From: an uncultured Faecalibacterium sp.
Lineage (GTDB): Bacteria; Bacillota; Clostridia; Oscillospirales; Ruminococcaceae
Reading direction: 5' to 3'
DNA: 64,000 bases
Assembly (NCBI GenBank): GCA_934503275.1
Contig: CAKSVD010000008.1
Location: 1-64,000, forward strand
The translations under genes and the position numbers were made by a program. The notes beneath the pieces are model-generated. The model ran no database searches and had not been told where the DNA came from. It worked only from the letters and a program-made list of their open reading frames with translations. Shown here one piece after another: positions 23,259-31,536 of this stretch (the first letter of the stretch is position 1; every line of letters begins with the position of its first letter).

Positions 23259-24014
23259 TCACAGCCGCATTTCCACGCCGTTTGCGTTCAGGTACTCTTT
23301 CAGCTCCCGGATGCCCAGCAGCTTCTGGTGGAAGATGCCCGCCGCCAGCCCGGCGTCGATGCCCTTGTGGTGGAACAACTCCAGAAAATCCTCTTTTTTG
23401 CCCGCGCCGCCGCTGGCAATGATGGGGATGTTCACCCGGGCGGCCACCGCGTCCAGCATTTCAAGGTCGAAGCCGTTGCGCACGCCGTCGGTGTCGATGC
23501 TGTTCAGGCACACCTCGCCCGCGCCGTGGGCGGCGCACCAGCTGATCCAGTCCAGCGCATCCCGGCCGGTATCCTCGCGCCCGCCCTTGGCGAACACGCG
23601 GAACTGCCCGTTCACCCGCTTCACGTCTGCGGAAAGCACCACGCACTGGTCGCCGTAGCGCTGCGCGGCGGCGGGGATGAGCCCGGGGTCCTTCAGTGCA
23701 CCGGAGTTGACGCTTACCTTATCCGCGCCGCATTTCAGCACCCGGTCAAAATCCTCCAGCGTGTTGATGCCGCCGCCCACGGTCAGGGGGATAAAAATTT
23801 CTCCCGCCACCCGGGTCAGGATGTCGGTAAAAAGGGCGCGTCCCTCAAAGCTGGCGGTGATATCGTAAAACACCAGCTCGTCCGCCCCGGCGGCGTTGTA
23901 CAGCCGTGCCATCTCCACCGGGTCGGCCACGTCCCTGATGCCCTCAAAGTTCGTGCCCTTGACCACCCGGCCGTCGCGCACGTCCAGACAGGGGATGATG
24001 CGTTTGGTTATCAT
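23259..24014 (-). CDS. hisF: imidazole glycerol phosphate synthase cyclase subunit
   Basis: A 251-residue TIM-barrel: MITKRIIPCLDVRDGRVVKG with catalytic Asp11, VGGGINTLEDFDRVL, SADVKRVNGQF, LNSIDTDGVRNGFDL with the second catalytic Asp, IIASGGAGKKEDF. With HisH it converts PRFAR and ammonia to imidazole glycerol phosphate and AICAR. It follows hisA by 15 bp. Confidence 0.96.
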   Translation of the reverse strand: MITKRIIPCLDVRDGRVVKGTNFEGIRDVADPVEMARLYNAAGADELVFYDITASFEGRALFTDILTRVAGEIFIPLTVGGGINTLEDFDRVLKCGADKVSVNSGALKDPGLIPAAAQRYGDQCVVLSADVKRVNGQFRVFAKGGREDTGRDALDWISWCAAHGAGEVCLNSIDTDGVRNGFDLEMLDAVAARVNIPIIASGGAGKKEDFLELFHHKGIDAGLAAGIFHQKLLGIRELKEYLNANGVEMRL

Positions 24015-24029
24015 AAAGACCCCTCTTTC

Positions 24030-24749
24030 TCAGTCCTGCACCAGCTGCACGCAGCGGGCAAGGTCCAGTGCGCCGGTGTACAGGCTTTTGCCCAGAATGG
24101 CGGCTGCCGTGCCCATCTGCTGCAATTCCAGCAGCTCTGCCTCGGAGGAGATGCCGCCGCTGGCCGTAAAGGCCACCCCGGGCACCTCTTTTGCCAGCTG
24201 GCGGTACAGGGCGAGGTTCGTGCCCTGCATCGCGCCGTCACAGGCAATGTCGGTGTAGATGATGGCGGTGCAGCCGGCCGCTGCCAGCCGCTTGCAGAAG
24301 GCCACGCCCGGCTCAGCGCTGACCTCCTTCCAGCCGTGGATGGCCACATAGCCGTCCTTGGCGTCCACGCCCACGGCAATTTTATCGCCGTATTTTTGCA
24401 GCATCCGGGCGGTAAAGGCGAAATCCGTCACCGCCACGCTGCCCAGAATGCAGCGCCCCACCCCGAGGGAAAGGTATTTTTCAATGCGCTCCTCGGTGCG
24501 GATACCGCCGCCTACCTCGATGTATAAGCCGCCCTGCTTTGCCAGCGCGGCAATGGTGTCGTAGTTGGAAAGGGTGCCGTCCTTGGCACCGTCCAAGTCC
24601 ACTACATGAAGATTTTTTGCCCCGGCGGCCACAAAGCTGCGTGCCTGTGCGCAGGGGTCCTGCCCGTAAACGGTCATGCGGTCGTAGTCGCCCTGTGTCA
24701 GGCGCACCACCTGCCCGCCGCGCAGGTCAATGGCTGGAAATAGCTGCAT
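24030..24749 (-). CDS. hisA: ProFAR isomerase
   Basis: A 239-residue half-barrel-repeat protein: LFPAIDLRGGQVVRLTQGDY with catalytic Asp, VVDLDGAKDG, VGGGIRTEERIEKYL, YTDIACDGAMQGTN with the second catalytic Asp, TASGGISSEAELLEL. It isomerises ProFAR in histidine synthesis. Confidence 0.95.
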   Translation of the reverse strand: MQLFPAIDLRGGQVVRLTQGDYDRMTVYGQDPCAQARSFVAAGAKNLHVVDLDGAKDGTLSNYDTIAALAKQGGLYIEVGGGIRTEERIEKYLSLGVGRCILGSVAVTDFAFTARMLQKYGDKIAVGVDAKDGYVAIHGWKEVSAEPGVAFCKRLAAAGCTAIIYTDIACDGAMQGTNLALYRQLAKEVPGVAFTASGGISSEAELLELQQMGTAAAILGKSLYTGALDLARCVQLVQD

Positions 24750-24774
24750 AGTTGTTTCTCCTTTAGCGTCTGCG

Positions 24775-24928
24775 CCCTCTCAGTCAAACCCTGCGGGTTT
24801 GACAGCTCTCCCAAAGGGAGAGCCAAGAGCACTGCCGGAAACTTTCTTATTGAACCTAAAGCTTCAGCAACGAGCCTTAGACCTTGGCTCCCCCTTTGGG
24901 GGAGCTGGCGCGGGAGCGCCTGAGAGGG
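24775..24928. repeat. R1 repeat between hisH and hisA
   Basis: GCCCTCTCAGTCAAACC ... GCGCCTGAGAGGGC; stems AGCTCTCCCAAAGGGAGAGC and GCTCCCCCTTTGGGGGAGC. A full 154-bp unit inside the operon; it may reduce read-through or stabilise mRNA ends. Confidence 0.75.
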
Positions 24929-24937
24929 CGAGCCCTC

Positions 24938-25546
24938 TCACAATTCGCTGAACGCCTTGAGGATCCGCAGACCAGTGTCGCCGCTTTTTTCCGGGTGGAA
25001 CTGGGTGCCGTACACCCGCCCCGCCCGCACCGCGCCGGTGACCGGGATGGAATAATCGCTGACGGCAAGGGTGCTTTCGGCGCAGTTTTTGCCGTAGTAG
25101 CTGTGGACGTAGTACACATACTCGCCCTCGCGGATGTAGCGGAACAGGGGGTCGTCCTTTACGATGTGCAAAGCGTTCCAGCCCATCTGCGGCACCTTCA
25201 GCCCTTTGTCCGCAAGGTCGGGCCCCAGCGGGCAGACCTCGCCTTTGATAAAGCCCAGCCCGGCGTGCTCGCCGTATTCGTAGCTTTTTTCAAACAGCAG
25301 CTGCATCCCAAGGCAGATGCCCAGCAGGGGCTTGTGCGCCGCCTGCTCCTTCAGCACCGGCACAAGGCCGGTGGCGGTAAGCTTTGCCATGGCATCCCCG
25401 AATGCGCCCACCCCCGGCAGAATGAGCCGGTCGGCGGCGCGGATGGCAGCAGCATCGGCAGTGACCACTGCCTGCAGCCCCAGCTGCTGCAAGCTGGAGC
25501 GCAGGCTGAACAGGTTGCCCACGCCGTAATCAAGAATGGCGATCAT
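24938..25546 (-). CDS. hisH: imidazole glycerol phosphate synthase glutaminase subunit
   Basis: A 202-residue class I glutamine amidotransferase: AILDYGVGNLFSLRSSLQQL, ILPGVGAFGDAM, nucleophile in LLGICLGMQLLFE, and the His-Glu pair in YGTQFHPEKSG. It feeds ammonia to HisF. The ATG at 25546 overlaps the hisB stop by four bases. Confidence 0.95.
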   Translation of the reverse strand: MIAILDYGVGNLFSLRSSLQQLGLQAVVTADAAAIRAADRLILPGVGAFGDAMAKLTATGLVPVLKEQAAHKPLLGICLGMQLLFEKSYEYGEHAGLGFIKGEVCPLGPDLADKGLKVPQMGWNALHIVKDDPLFRYIREGEYVYYVHSYYGKNCAESTLAVSDYSIPVTGAVRAGRVYGTQFHPEKSGDTGLRILKAFSEL

Positions 25547-26139
25547 ACCAGCAGTCCTTTCGTGGAGGGGATCTCGTCCCGGTGTGCCGCATCGATGCGC
25601 ACGGCCTTGGCCAGCGCGCGGCCTGCGCCCTTGAAGCAGGCTTCCAGAATGTGATGGGTGTTCTCGCCCGCAAACTGCACAAAGTGGACGGTGGCGGGCA
25701 CGCTGCGGGCAAAGCCGTACCAGAACTCCTTGGCGCACTCCACGTCAAAATCGCCCACCTTTTCGGTCTGGCAGCGGATGTCCCAGTTCAGGGTGCACCG
25801 GCCGGAAAGATCCACCGCGCACAGCACCAGTGCTTCGTCCATGGGCAGGCAGAAGCTGCCGTAGCGGCAGATGCCGCGCATCTCGCCCAGCGCCCGGGCA
25901 AAGGCCTGTCCCAGCGCAATGCCCACGTCCTCGGTGGTGTGGTGGTAGTCCACCTGCACATCGCCGTGGCAGGTGAGCACCAGATCGAATCGTCCGTGCC
26001 GGGCAAACAGTTCCAGCATGTGGTTCAGAAAGCCGCATCCGGTGTCGATCTCGTAGCGGCCGGTGCCGTCCAGATCAAGGGTCAACTCGATCTGGGTCTC
26101 GTTGGTGCTGCGTTCCAGCGTTACCATGCGCTCTGCCAT
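25543..26139 (-). CDS. hisB: imidazoleglycerol-phosphate dehydratase
   Basis: A 198-residue monofunctional dehydratase with the metal-binding motifs GCGFLNHMLELFARHGRFDL, DVQVDYHHTTEDVGIALGQA and ENTHHILEACFKGAGRAL. ATG at 26139 has GGAGG seven bases upstream; a GTG six bases earlier overlaps the hisC stop. No phosphatase domain, which fits the separate PHP enzyme in the operon. Confidence 0.95.
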   Translation of the reverse strand: MAERMVTLERSTNETQIELTLDLDGTGRYEIDTGCGFLNHMLELFARHGRFDLVLTCHGDVQVDYHHTTEDVGIALGQAFARALGEMRGICRYGSFCLPMDEALVLCAVDLSGRCTLNWDIRCQTEKVGDFDVECAKEFWYGFARSVPATVHFVQFAGENTHHILEACFKGAGRALAKAVRIDAAHRDEIPSTKGLLV

Positions 26140-26141
26140 TG

Positions 26142-27203
26142 TCACACCTCCAGTATTTTGTCCACGGCGTCCATCAGTGCCTGCATCTGCTCCGGCGTGC
26201 CGATGGTGATACGCAGCCAGTTTTCAATGCGCGGTGCATCAAAATGCCGCACCAGAATGCCGTTTTCCTTTAACTTTTTGTATAGTACGCCACCGTTTAT
26301 CCGCTCTGTGCTGGCAAATACAAAGTTTGCGCGGCTGTCCAGCACGGTAAAGCCCCGGGCAGCCAGCTGCTGCATCGTCCATGCGCGGGTGTCCATAATG
26401 GCGGTGCGGGTCTTTTCAAAGTAGGCGGTATCCTCCAGCGCAGCCTGCCCGGCCTTCAGGGTCAGGCGGTTGATGTTGTAGGGGTTCAGGCTGAACTTGA
26501 CCCGGTTCAGGTCAGCAATCAGCGCCGCGTTGCCCATGGCAAGCCCCAGCCGTGCGCCCGCCAGCTGCCGGGATTTGGAGAAGGTCTGCACCACCAGCAG
26601 GTTGTCGTATTGGTCAATTAAAGGCACGCAGCTTTCGCCGCCAAAGTCCACATAGGCTTCGTCCACAATGACCACGCTGTCCGGGTTCGATCGCAAAATA
26701 CCCTCGATAGCCTCCCGGGGCAGGCACAGCCCGGTGGGAGCGTTGGGGTTTGCGATGACGATGGTCTCGTGCAGGCCGTGGTAATCGGCGGGGTCAAGGG
26801 TGAAGTCCTTTTTTAACGGGATGATATGGGTGGGGATATGCAGCAGGCCGCACCACACGCCGTAGCAGCCGTAGGTGATATCCGCAAAGGCCAGCGGGTG
26901 GCTCTCGTCACAGAAAGCCCGCAGCGCAAAGAACAGGTTCTCGTCGCTGCCGTTGCCGGGCATGACCTGGGAAGGCTGCAAGCCGAAATGCGCCGCCGCC
27001 GTGCGCAGCAACTGGGTACAGGCGGGGTCGGAGTAAAGACGCAGCTTTTCCACCTCGGCTTCGCTTACGGCTGCCACCACCCGGGGAGACGGCAGATAGG
27101 GGCTTTCGTTGGTATTCAGTTTGATGTACTGCTGATCCTGCGGCTGCTCCCCGGGCGTGTAGGGGGTAACAGCAGACAGGGCAGGGGAAAGAAAACGGCT
27201 CAT
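26142..27203 (-). CDS. hisC: histidinol-phosphate aminotransferase
   Basis: A 353-residue PLP enzyme of fold type I: KLNTNESPYLPSPRVVAA, NGSDENLFFALRAF, IANPNAPTGLCLPREAI, VIVDEAYVDFGGES, the lysine in QTFSKSRQLAGARLG, and the C-terminal RITIGTPEQM phosphate-binding arginine. It converts imidazole acetol phosphate to histidinol phosphate. Confidence 0.95.
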   Translation of the reverse strand: MSRFLSPALSAVTPYTPGEQPQDQQYIKLNTNESPYLPSPRVVAAVSEAEVEKLRLYSDPACTQLLRTAAAHFGLQPSQVMPGNGSDENLFFALRAFCDESHPLAFADITYGCYGVWCGLLHIPTHIIPLKKDFTLDPADYHGLHETIVIANPNAPTGLCLPREAIEGILRSNPDSVVIVDEAYVDFGGESCVPLIDQYDNLLVVQTFSKSRQLAGARLGLAMGNAALIADLNRVKFSLNPYNINRLTLKAGQAALEDTAYFEKTRTAIMDTRAWTMQQLAARGFTVLDSRANFVFASTERINGGVLYKKLKENGILVRHFDAPRIENWLRITIGTPEQMQALMDAVDKILEV

Positions 27204-27215
27204 AATGGTTTCCTC

Positions 27216-28493
27216 TTACTTCTCATACCGGATGGTCACGCTGCGGGCGTGGGCGTGCAGACCCTCGCGCTCGGCAAAGTCTGCAATGCGGGGCGCAACG
27301 GCTTCCAGCGCGTCCCGGGTGTAGTAGATAAAGCTGGACTTCTTGACGAAATCGTCCACGCCCAGCGGGCTGGAAAAGCGTGCGGTGCCGCTGGTGGGCA
27401 GGGTGTGGTTGGGGCCTGCAAAGTAATCGCCCAGCGCCTCCGGCACGTTGCGGCCAAGGAAGATGCTGCCCGCGTTGCGGATCTCGTTCAGCACGCCGAA
27501 GGGGTCCTCCACGCAGACCTCCAAGTGCTCCGGCGCGATGATGTTGCAGGCTTCAATGGCCTTGTGCAGGTCGGTGCAGAGGATGATCTTGCCATTATCG
27601 TCCACGCTGGCGCGGGCAATGGCGGCGCGGGGCAGCTGCGGAATTTGTACCTCCAGCTCGGCCTGTACCGCCTTGGCAAGGGCTTCGCTGTCGGTCACCA
27701 GCACCGGGCTTGCCAGCCTGTCGTGTTCGGCCTGACTTAACAGGTCTGCCGCCACCCATGCGGGATTGCAGCTGCCGTCTGCCAGTACCAGAATTTCGCT
27801 GGGGCCCGCGATCATATCAATGCCCACCTTGCCGAACACCTTGCGCTTGGCGGTGGCAACGTAGATGTTGCCGGGGCCCACGATCTTATCCACTGCCGGG
27901 ATGCTCTGGGTACCGTAGGCCAGCGCCGCCACGGCCTGTGCGCCGCCGGTCTTGAAAATTTTGGTCACCCCGGCGGTGGCGGCAGCGGCCAGAATGACCG
28001 GGTTCACCTTGCCGTCCCTCCCGGCGGGGGTGGTCATGACGATCTCGGACACCCCCGCCACCTTGGCGGGAATGACATCCATGAGCACGGTGGAAGGGTA
28101 CGCCGCCGTGCCGCCGGGCACATACACACCGGCTTTTTCAATGGGGGTGTATTTCTGCCCCAGTACAATGCCGGGGCGGTCGTTCATCACAAAATTCTTG
28201 TGCACCTGCTGGCGGTGGAACTGCTCGATGTTCTCCGCCGCCTGCCGCAGGGTCTCGAGGAAATAGGGATCCATGCACGCAAAGGCTTCGTCGATCTCGG
28301 CCTGCGTCACCTGTAAATTTTCAACCGATGCACCGTCAAATTTCAGGGCATAGTCCTTCAGGGCGTCGTCGCCCCGGGTGCGCACGTCCGCAATGATGGC
28401 GTCCACCACGTCCTCCACGTTCTTCTCGGCGCGGATGTCCCGGTTCAGAATTTCCTCCGGCTTCAGTTCGTCAAAATTATACAGCCTGATCAT
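27216..28493 (-). CDS. hisD: histidinol dehydrogenase
   Basis: A 425-residue enzyme for the last two steps of histidine synthesis: GVYVPGGTAAYPSTVLMDVI, GGAQAVAALAYGT, IAGPSEILVLAD, QAEHDRLASPVLVT, PEHLEVCVEDPFG, NHTLPTSGTARFSSPLGVDD. Zinc and catalytic His/Glu residues in QAEHD and APEHLE are present. It overlaps the hisZG stop by four bases. Confidence 0.95.
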   Translation of the reverse strand: MIRLYNFDELKPEEILNRDIRAEKNVEDVVDAIIADVRTRGDDALKDYALKFDGASVENLQVTQAEIDEAFACMDPYFLETLRQAAENIEQFHRQQVHKNFVMNDRPGIVLGQKYTPIEKAGVYVPGGTAAYPSTVLMDVIPAKVAGVSEIVMTTPAGRDGKVNPVILAAAATAGVTKIFKTGGAQAVAALAYGTQSIPAVDKIVGPGNIYVATAKRKVFGKVGIDMIAGPSEILVLADGSCNPAWVAADLLSQAEHDRLASPVLVTDSEALAKAVQAELEVQIPQLPRAAIARASVDDNGKIILCTDLHKAIEACNIIAPEHLEVCVEDPFGVLNEIRNAGSIFLGRNVPEALGDYFAGPNHTLPTSGTARFSSPLGVDDFVKKSSFIYYTRDALEAVAPRIADFAEREGLHAHARSVTIRYEK

Positions 28494-30082
28494 TTTTCTT
28501 CCTCCTTGTGCAAGGTGTCGCGCAGCTTTTCCAGCATGGTGTCCATCTGCCGGTGCTTGAACTGGTAGCTGGCCTTGTTGGCGATGAACCGCGCCGAGAT
28601 GGGCATGAACTCGGTGACCACCTGCAGGCCGTTTTCCCGCAGGGTGGTGCCGGTCTCCACGATGTCCACAATGACATCCGAAAGCCCAAGGATGGGCGCC
28701 AGTTCAATGGAGCCGTTCAGCTTGATGATATCGATATCCCGCCCCATGGAGGCGTAGTAGCGCTTTGCAATGTTGACGAATTTGGTGGCCACCCGCACCG
28801 GGCGGCTGGGGTCGTCCCGGTAGCCCGCCGGGGCGGCTACGCACATCCGGCAGCGGCCAAGGCCGGTGTCCAGCAGCTCGTACACGTCTGCGGCGGCCTC
28901 GGTCAGGATGTCCTTGCCCACGATGCCCACATCGGCAGCGCCGTGCTCCACATAGATGGCCACGTCGCTGGGTTTGACCAGAAAATACCGGATGCCCGCC
29001 GCCGGGTTCTCCACCACCAGCTTGCGGGTGGCGTTGTAGTCCTCCGGGCAGCCGTAGCCGATGCCAGCCAGCAGATGATAGACCTTGTCGCCCAGCCGCC
29101 CCTTGGGCAGCGCCACGTTCAGCATCACCTTGCCGGTGTCCTGATGCTGCACCGGCGGCATCGCGTTCAGCCGGTCCAACTCGTCCAGATACACCGCAAA
29201 GCCGATGGCACCCGCCCCGGGGGTGAACTTCTGCAGCAGCAGGTCGTACCGTCCGCCCTTCAGCAGCGGACGGGGCAGGGCTTTCAGGTAGCCCTGAAAC
29301 ACAAGGCCGTTGTAGTATTCCATCTCACCGGCTAAGGTCAGGTCTAACCGGATGCTGCCGCCCGCCTGTCCCAGCGTGGGCGCTAAGGCGGTCAGTTCTG
29401 CTACGGCGGCGGTCATGGCGGGGTTGCGGCAGAGCGCTGCCGCCTTGGAAAGGGTAGCCGCGTAGCCGCCGGAAAGTTCCAGCACCCCGCACAAAGCGTC
29501 TGCCGCCGTTTCGGAAAGCCCCGCAGAAAGCGCGGCGGCGCGCAGCTCGTGGGCGTTCTTCTGCCGCAGCTTTTCCAGCAGCAGTGCCCGGGCGGCTTCC
29601 GGCACGCCCAGCGCATCGAACAGGCCGAACAGGTAGCCCATGTGGCTGACCTCCAGCACCCACTCTGCGCCCAGCGCTGCCAGCGACTGCGCCGCCAGAC
29701 ACACCGCCTGCTGCACCTCCGCCTCGCCCACAGCGCCCAGCAGCTCCAGACCCATCTGAGAAATTTCCTTAAAGGTGTGGCTTTCGGCAGAGGGACGGTA
29801 GACGTTTTCGTGGTAATAGTACCGCAGCGTCTCGCCCGGGGCGGGCTGTGCCGTCTTGGCGATGGACAGGGTCACATCCGGCTTGAGCGCCAACAGACGG
29901 CCATCCAAATCGGTAAAGGTGATGACCTGCTCCGACGACAAAAAGCTGCGGTTCTCCTGATACAGGCTGTACTCCTCGAACCGTCCCATGTGGTACTTGC
30001 GGCAGCCTGCCGTCTCGTACAGGCTGCGCAGCGCAAAGGAGGCGCGCTCCTTTGGCTGCAAATGCTCCAGACTGAACTCCAT
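28490..30082 (-). CDS. HisZ-HisG fusion, ATP phosphoribosyltransferase
   Basis: A single 530-residue frame. Residues 1-319 are HisZ, the histidyl-tRNA-synthetase-like regulatory subunit (KPDVTLSIAKTAQP, YYYHENVYRPSAESHTFKEI, LTLAGEMEYYNGLVFQGY, LKGGRYDLLLQKF). Residues 320-530 are a short-form HisG catalytic domain (MLNVALPKGRLGDKVYHLLA, VKPSDVAIYVEHGAADVGIV, DVIVDIVETGTTLRENGL). HisZ and HisG(S) normally come from two genes and form an octamer; here no stop separates them. An AAGGTGATG at the joint could also start HisG alone. ATG at 30082 with GAGGGAG upstream. It is the first gene of the his operon and commits ATP and PRPP to histidine. Confidence 0.9.
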   Translation of the reverse strand: MEFSLEHLQPKERASFALRSLYETAGCRKYHMGRFEEYSLYQENRSFLSSEQVITFTDLDGRLLALKPDVTLSIAKTAQPAPGETLRYYYHENVYRPSAESHTFKEISQMGLELLGAVGEAEVQQAVCLAAQSLAALGAEWVLEVSHMGYLFGLFDALGVPEAARALLLEKLRQKNAHELRAAALSAGLSETAADALCGVLELSGGYAATLSKAAALCRNPAMTAAVAELTALAPTLGQAGGSIRLDLTLAGEMEYYNGLVFQGYLKALPRPLLKGGRYDLLLQKFTPGAGAIGFAVYLDELDRLNAMPPVQHQDTGKVMLNVALPKGRLGDKVYHLLAGIGYGCPEDYNATRKLVVENPAAGIRYFLVKPSDVAIYVEHGAADVGIVGKDILTEAAADVYELLDTGLGRCRMCVAAPAGYRDDPSRPVRVATKFVNIAKRYYASMGRDIDIIKLNGSIELAPILGLSDVIVDIVETGTTLRENGLQVVTEFMPISARFIANKASYQFKHRQMDTMLEKLRDTLHKEEEK

Positions 30083-30191
30083 TTCGCTCCCTCGTTTCCT
30101 TTCCCTGCACCGGCACAATTCCGGCGTCTCTATACACAAAAACATCCGGCGCGGCATCCTCCGCACCATAGAATGAAAGGCTTCTGTTTTT

Positions 30192-30220
30192 ATTTTACTT
30201 TATCTAGGTAAAGTTGTAAA
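30192..30220 (-). promoter_or_regulatory. his operon promoter with operator palindrome in the spacer
   Basis: On the - strand TTTACA, 17 bp, TAAAAT, 110 bp upstream of hisZG. The spacer is almost entirely the palindrome ACTTTACCTAGATAAAGT (30197-30214), ideally placed for a repressor to block polymerase. No T-box motif is visible in the leader. Confidence 0.65.
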
Positions 30221-30289
30221 GCGTGAAAGTGAACGTCTTTTCCATTCTTATCCTACAATTTTTCAGTGCGTTTGTACAGAAAGGCGAAA

Positions 30290-30375
30290 TTTTTTCACCA
30301 CACCGGCCCCTCCCGTGAAAATGGAGCACCGGAGCGTCCGCAGACGCTCCGGTGCTCCGCAATTATATCCGCATC
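30290..30375 (+). repeat. R2 repeat (copy b, partial)
   Basis: GGCCCCTCCCGTGAAAAT, then a 16-bp perfect stem (GGAGCACCGGAGCGTC / GACGCTCCGGTGCTCC) around CGCA, then AATTATA. The right half of the element is missing. Confidence 0.65.
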
Positions 30376-30445
30376 GTCCTCCTCCCCGCAGCCTTGTATT
30401 CGGCCGCACAAAGGCGTATACTGGGGCAAAAAGGAGGCGTTTGCC

Positions 30446-30859
30446 ATGTGGTTCGTTTACGCGCTGGGGTCTGCGGTGTTTGCCGCTCTTACCTCGATTC
30501 TGGCAAAGATCGGCATCGAGGGGGTCAACTCCACCCTTGCCACTGCCATCCGCACGGCGGTGGTGCTGCTGATGAGCTGGGGCATGGTGTTCCTCACCGG
30601 CACCCAGGGCGGCATTGCGGATATCTCTCGCCGCAGCTGGCTGTTTCTGGTGCTGTCCGGCCTTGCCACCGGCGCAAGCTGGCTGTGCTACTACCACGCG
30701 TTGCAGGTGGGTGCAGCGTCCAAGGTAGTGCCCATTGATAAGCTGAGCGTGGTCATCACCCTTGCGCTGGCCTTTGTGGTGCTGCACGAGCCCTTTACCG
30801 CCAAAAGCCTCATCGGCTGTGCCCTTATCACCGCCGGTACGCTGTTTATGGTGCTGTAA
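30446..30859 (+). CDS. single-domain EamA-family transporter
   Basis: A 137-residue protein with about five hydrophobic segments and EamA features (YALGSAVFAALTSILAKIGI; KVVPIDKLSVVITLALAFVV; LHEPFTAKSLIGCALITAG). Full EamA carriers have two such domains, so this half-size protein probably works as a dimer, as in the paired-half or SMR-like transporters. ATG at 30446 with AAGGAGG upstream. Substrate unknown. Confidence 0.8.
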   Translation: MWFVYALGSAVFAALTSILAKIGIEGVNSTLATAIRTAVVLLMSWGMVFLTGTQGGIADISRRSWLFLVLSGLATGASWLCYYHALQVGAASKVVPIDKLSVVITLALAFVVLHEPFTAKSLIGCALITAGTLFMVL

Positions 30860-30869
30860 CGGGATACGC

Positions 30870-30908
30870 AAAACGGCTGCTGCACGTTTTTTGTGCAGCA
30901 GCCGTTTT
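30870..30908. terminator. bidirectional terminator EamA / MarR
   Basis: AAAACGGCTGCTGCAC pairs perfectly with GTGCAGCAGCCGTTTT around GTTTTTT. Confidence 0.9.
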
Positions 30909-30915
30909 ATCGTTT

Positions 30916-31371
30916 TTATTCCTCGCCTTTTTTCGGCATATCCAGTTCCGGCATCAGTTCGGTGCTCACGATGGTAAGCATCTGTTCCAGCTTGGCGCAT
31001 TCCTCGGGGGTAAAGCGCTGGCGGGCACGCTCCACCACGGTGTGCAGGTAGGCGTAGCTGATGTTGTAGTAGTCGATATACTTTTTGGTGGGGCGCAGGT
31101 GGTACTCCCGCCGGTCGGTGGTGGACTGGATCTTTTCCACATAGCCCTTTTTCACCAGACTGCCGATCTTGTACGCCGCATTGGGGGTGGAGATCTGCAT
31201 CATGCGGGAAAACTCCGCAATGGTGGGCTCGCCCATGGCCATGATGCCCTCCATGCAGAAGGACTCCACCGTGGTCAGGGTAGCCTCACGGGTGGCAAAG
31301 CGCTGGAACACGTTCTGATAAAAATGCAGCTTGAATTTGGTGTAGACGTCCTGAAAAGCTTTTTCCAGCAT
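30916..31371 (-). CDS. MarR-family transcriptional regulator
   Basis: A 151-residue winged-helix protein: TIAEFSRMMQISTPNAAYKI (recognition region), GSLVKKGYVEKIQSTTDRRE (wing with DRR). It carries longer N- and C-terminal helices for dimerisation. ATG at 31371 with GGAGG upstream. The perfect inverted repeat TATAC-TGAAC-GTATA at 31406-31420 in its own promoter is a likely operator. Targets beyond itself unknown; the convergent EamA gene and upstream NhaC gene are nearest. Confidence 0.85.
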   Translation of the reverse strand: MLEKAFQDVYTKFKLHFYQNVFQRFATREATLTTVESFCMEGIMAMGEPTIAEFSRMMQISTPNAAYKIGSLVKKGYVEKIQSTTDRREYHLRPTKKYIDYYNISYAYLHTVVERARQRFTPEECAKLEQMLTIVSTELMPELDMPKKGEE

Positions 31372-31405
31372 GGGTCATGCGCCTCCAATGGCTCAACTTT
31401 TTTAC

Positions 31406-31420
31406 TATACGTTCAGTATA
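31406..31420 (-). promoter_or_regulatory. inverted repeat in marR promoter
   Basis: TATAC / GTATA with a 5-bp spacer, overlapping a TATAGT -10-like hexamer upstream of the MarR-type gene. Typical size and place for autorepression. Confidence 0.5.
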
Positions 31421-31498
31421 CCACGAAAATGCCCCGCTGCATAGCGGAATTTTTACACAGCCGCAGAAATAAATTCTTGCGGCTTGACCCGGAGCAGG

Positions 31499-31525
31499 GG
31501 CGTTCCCCCGGTCGGGGGGAACGCC
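31499..31525. repeat. R1-like hairpin after nhaC
   Basis: GGCGTTCCCCCGGTCGGGGGGAACGCC arms (11-12 bp) just downstream of the nhaC stop on the - strand. It resembles the R1 hairpin without the flanking CCCTCTC boxes and may act as transcript end. Confidence 0.6.
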
Positions 31526-31536
31526 TGATTTCCATA

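Noticed and set aside
30083..30191. T-box leader for the his operon
   Set aside because: No T-box core (TGGNACCGCG type) or terminator/antiterminator pair was found; only a palindromic operator upstream.
30446..30859. Truncated EamA pseudogene
   Set aside because: Start, ribosome site and terminator fit a complete single-domain gene; half-size EamA carriers exist, so it was kept as intact.
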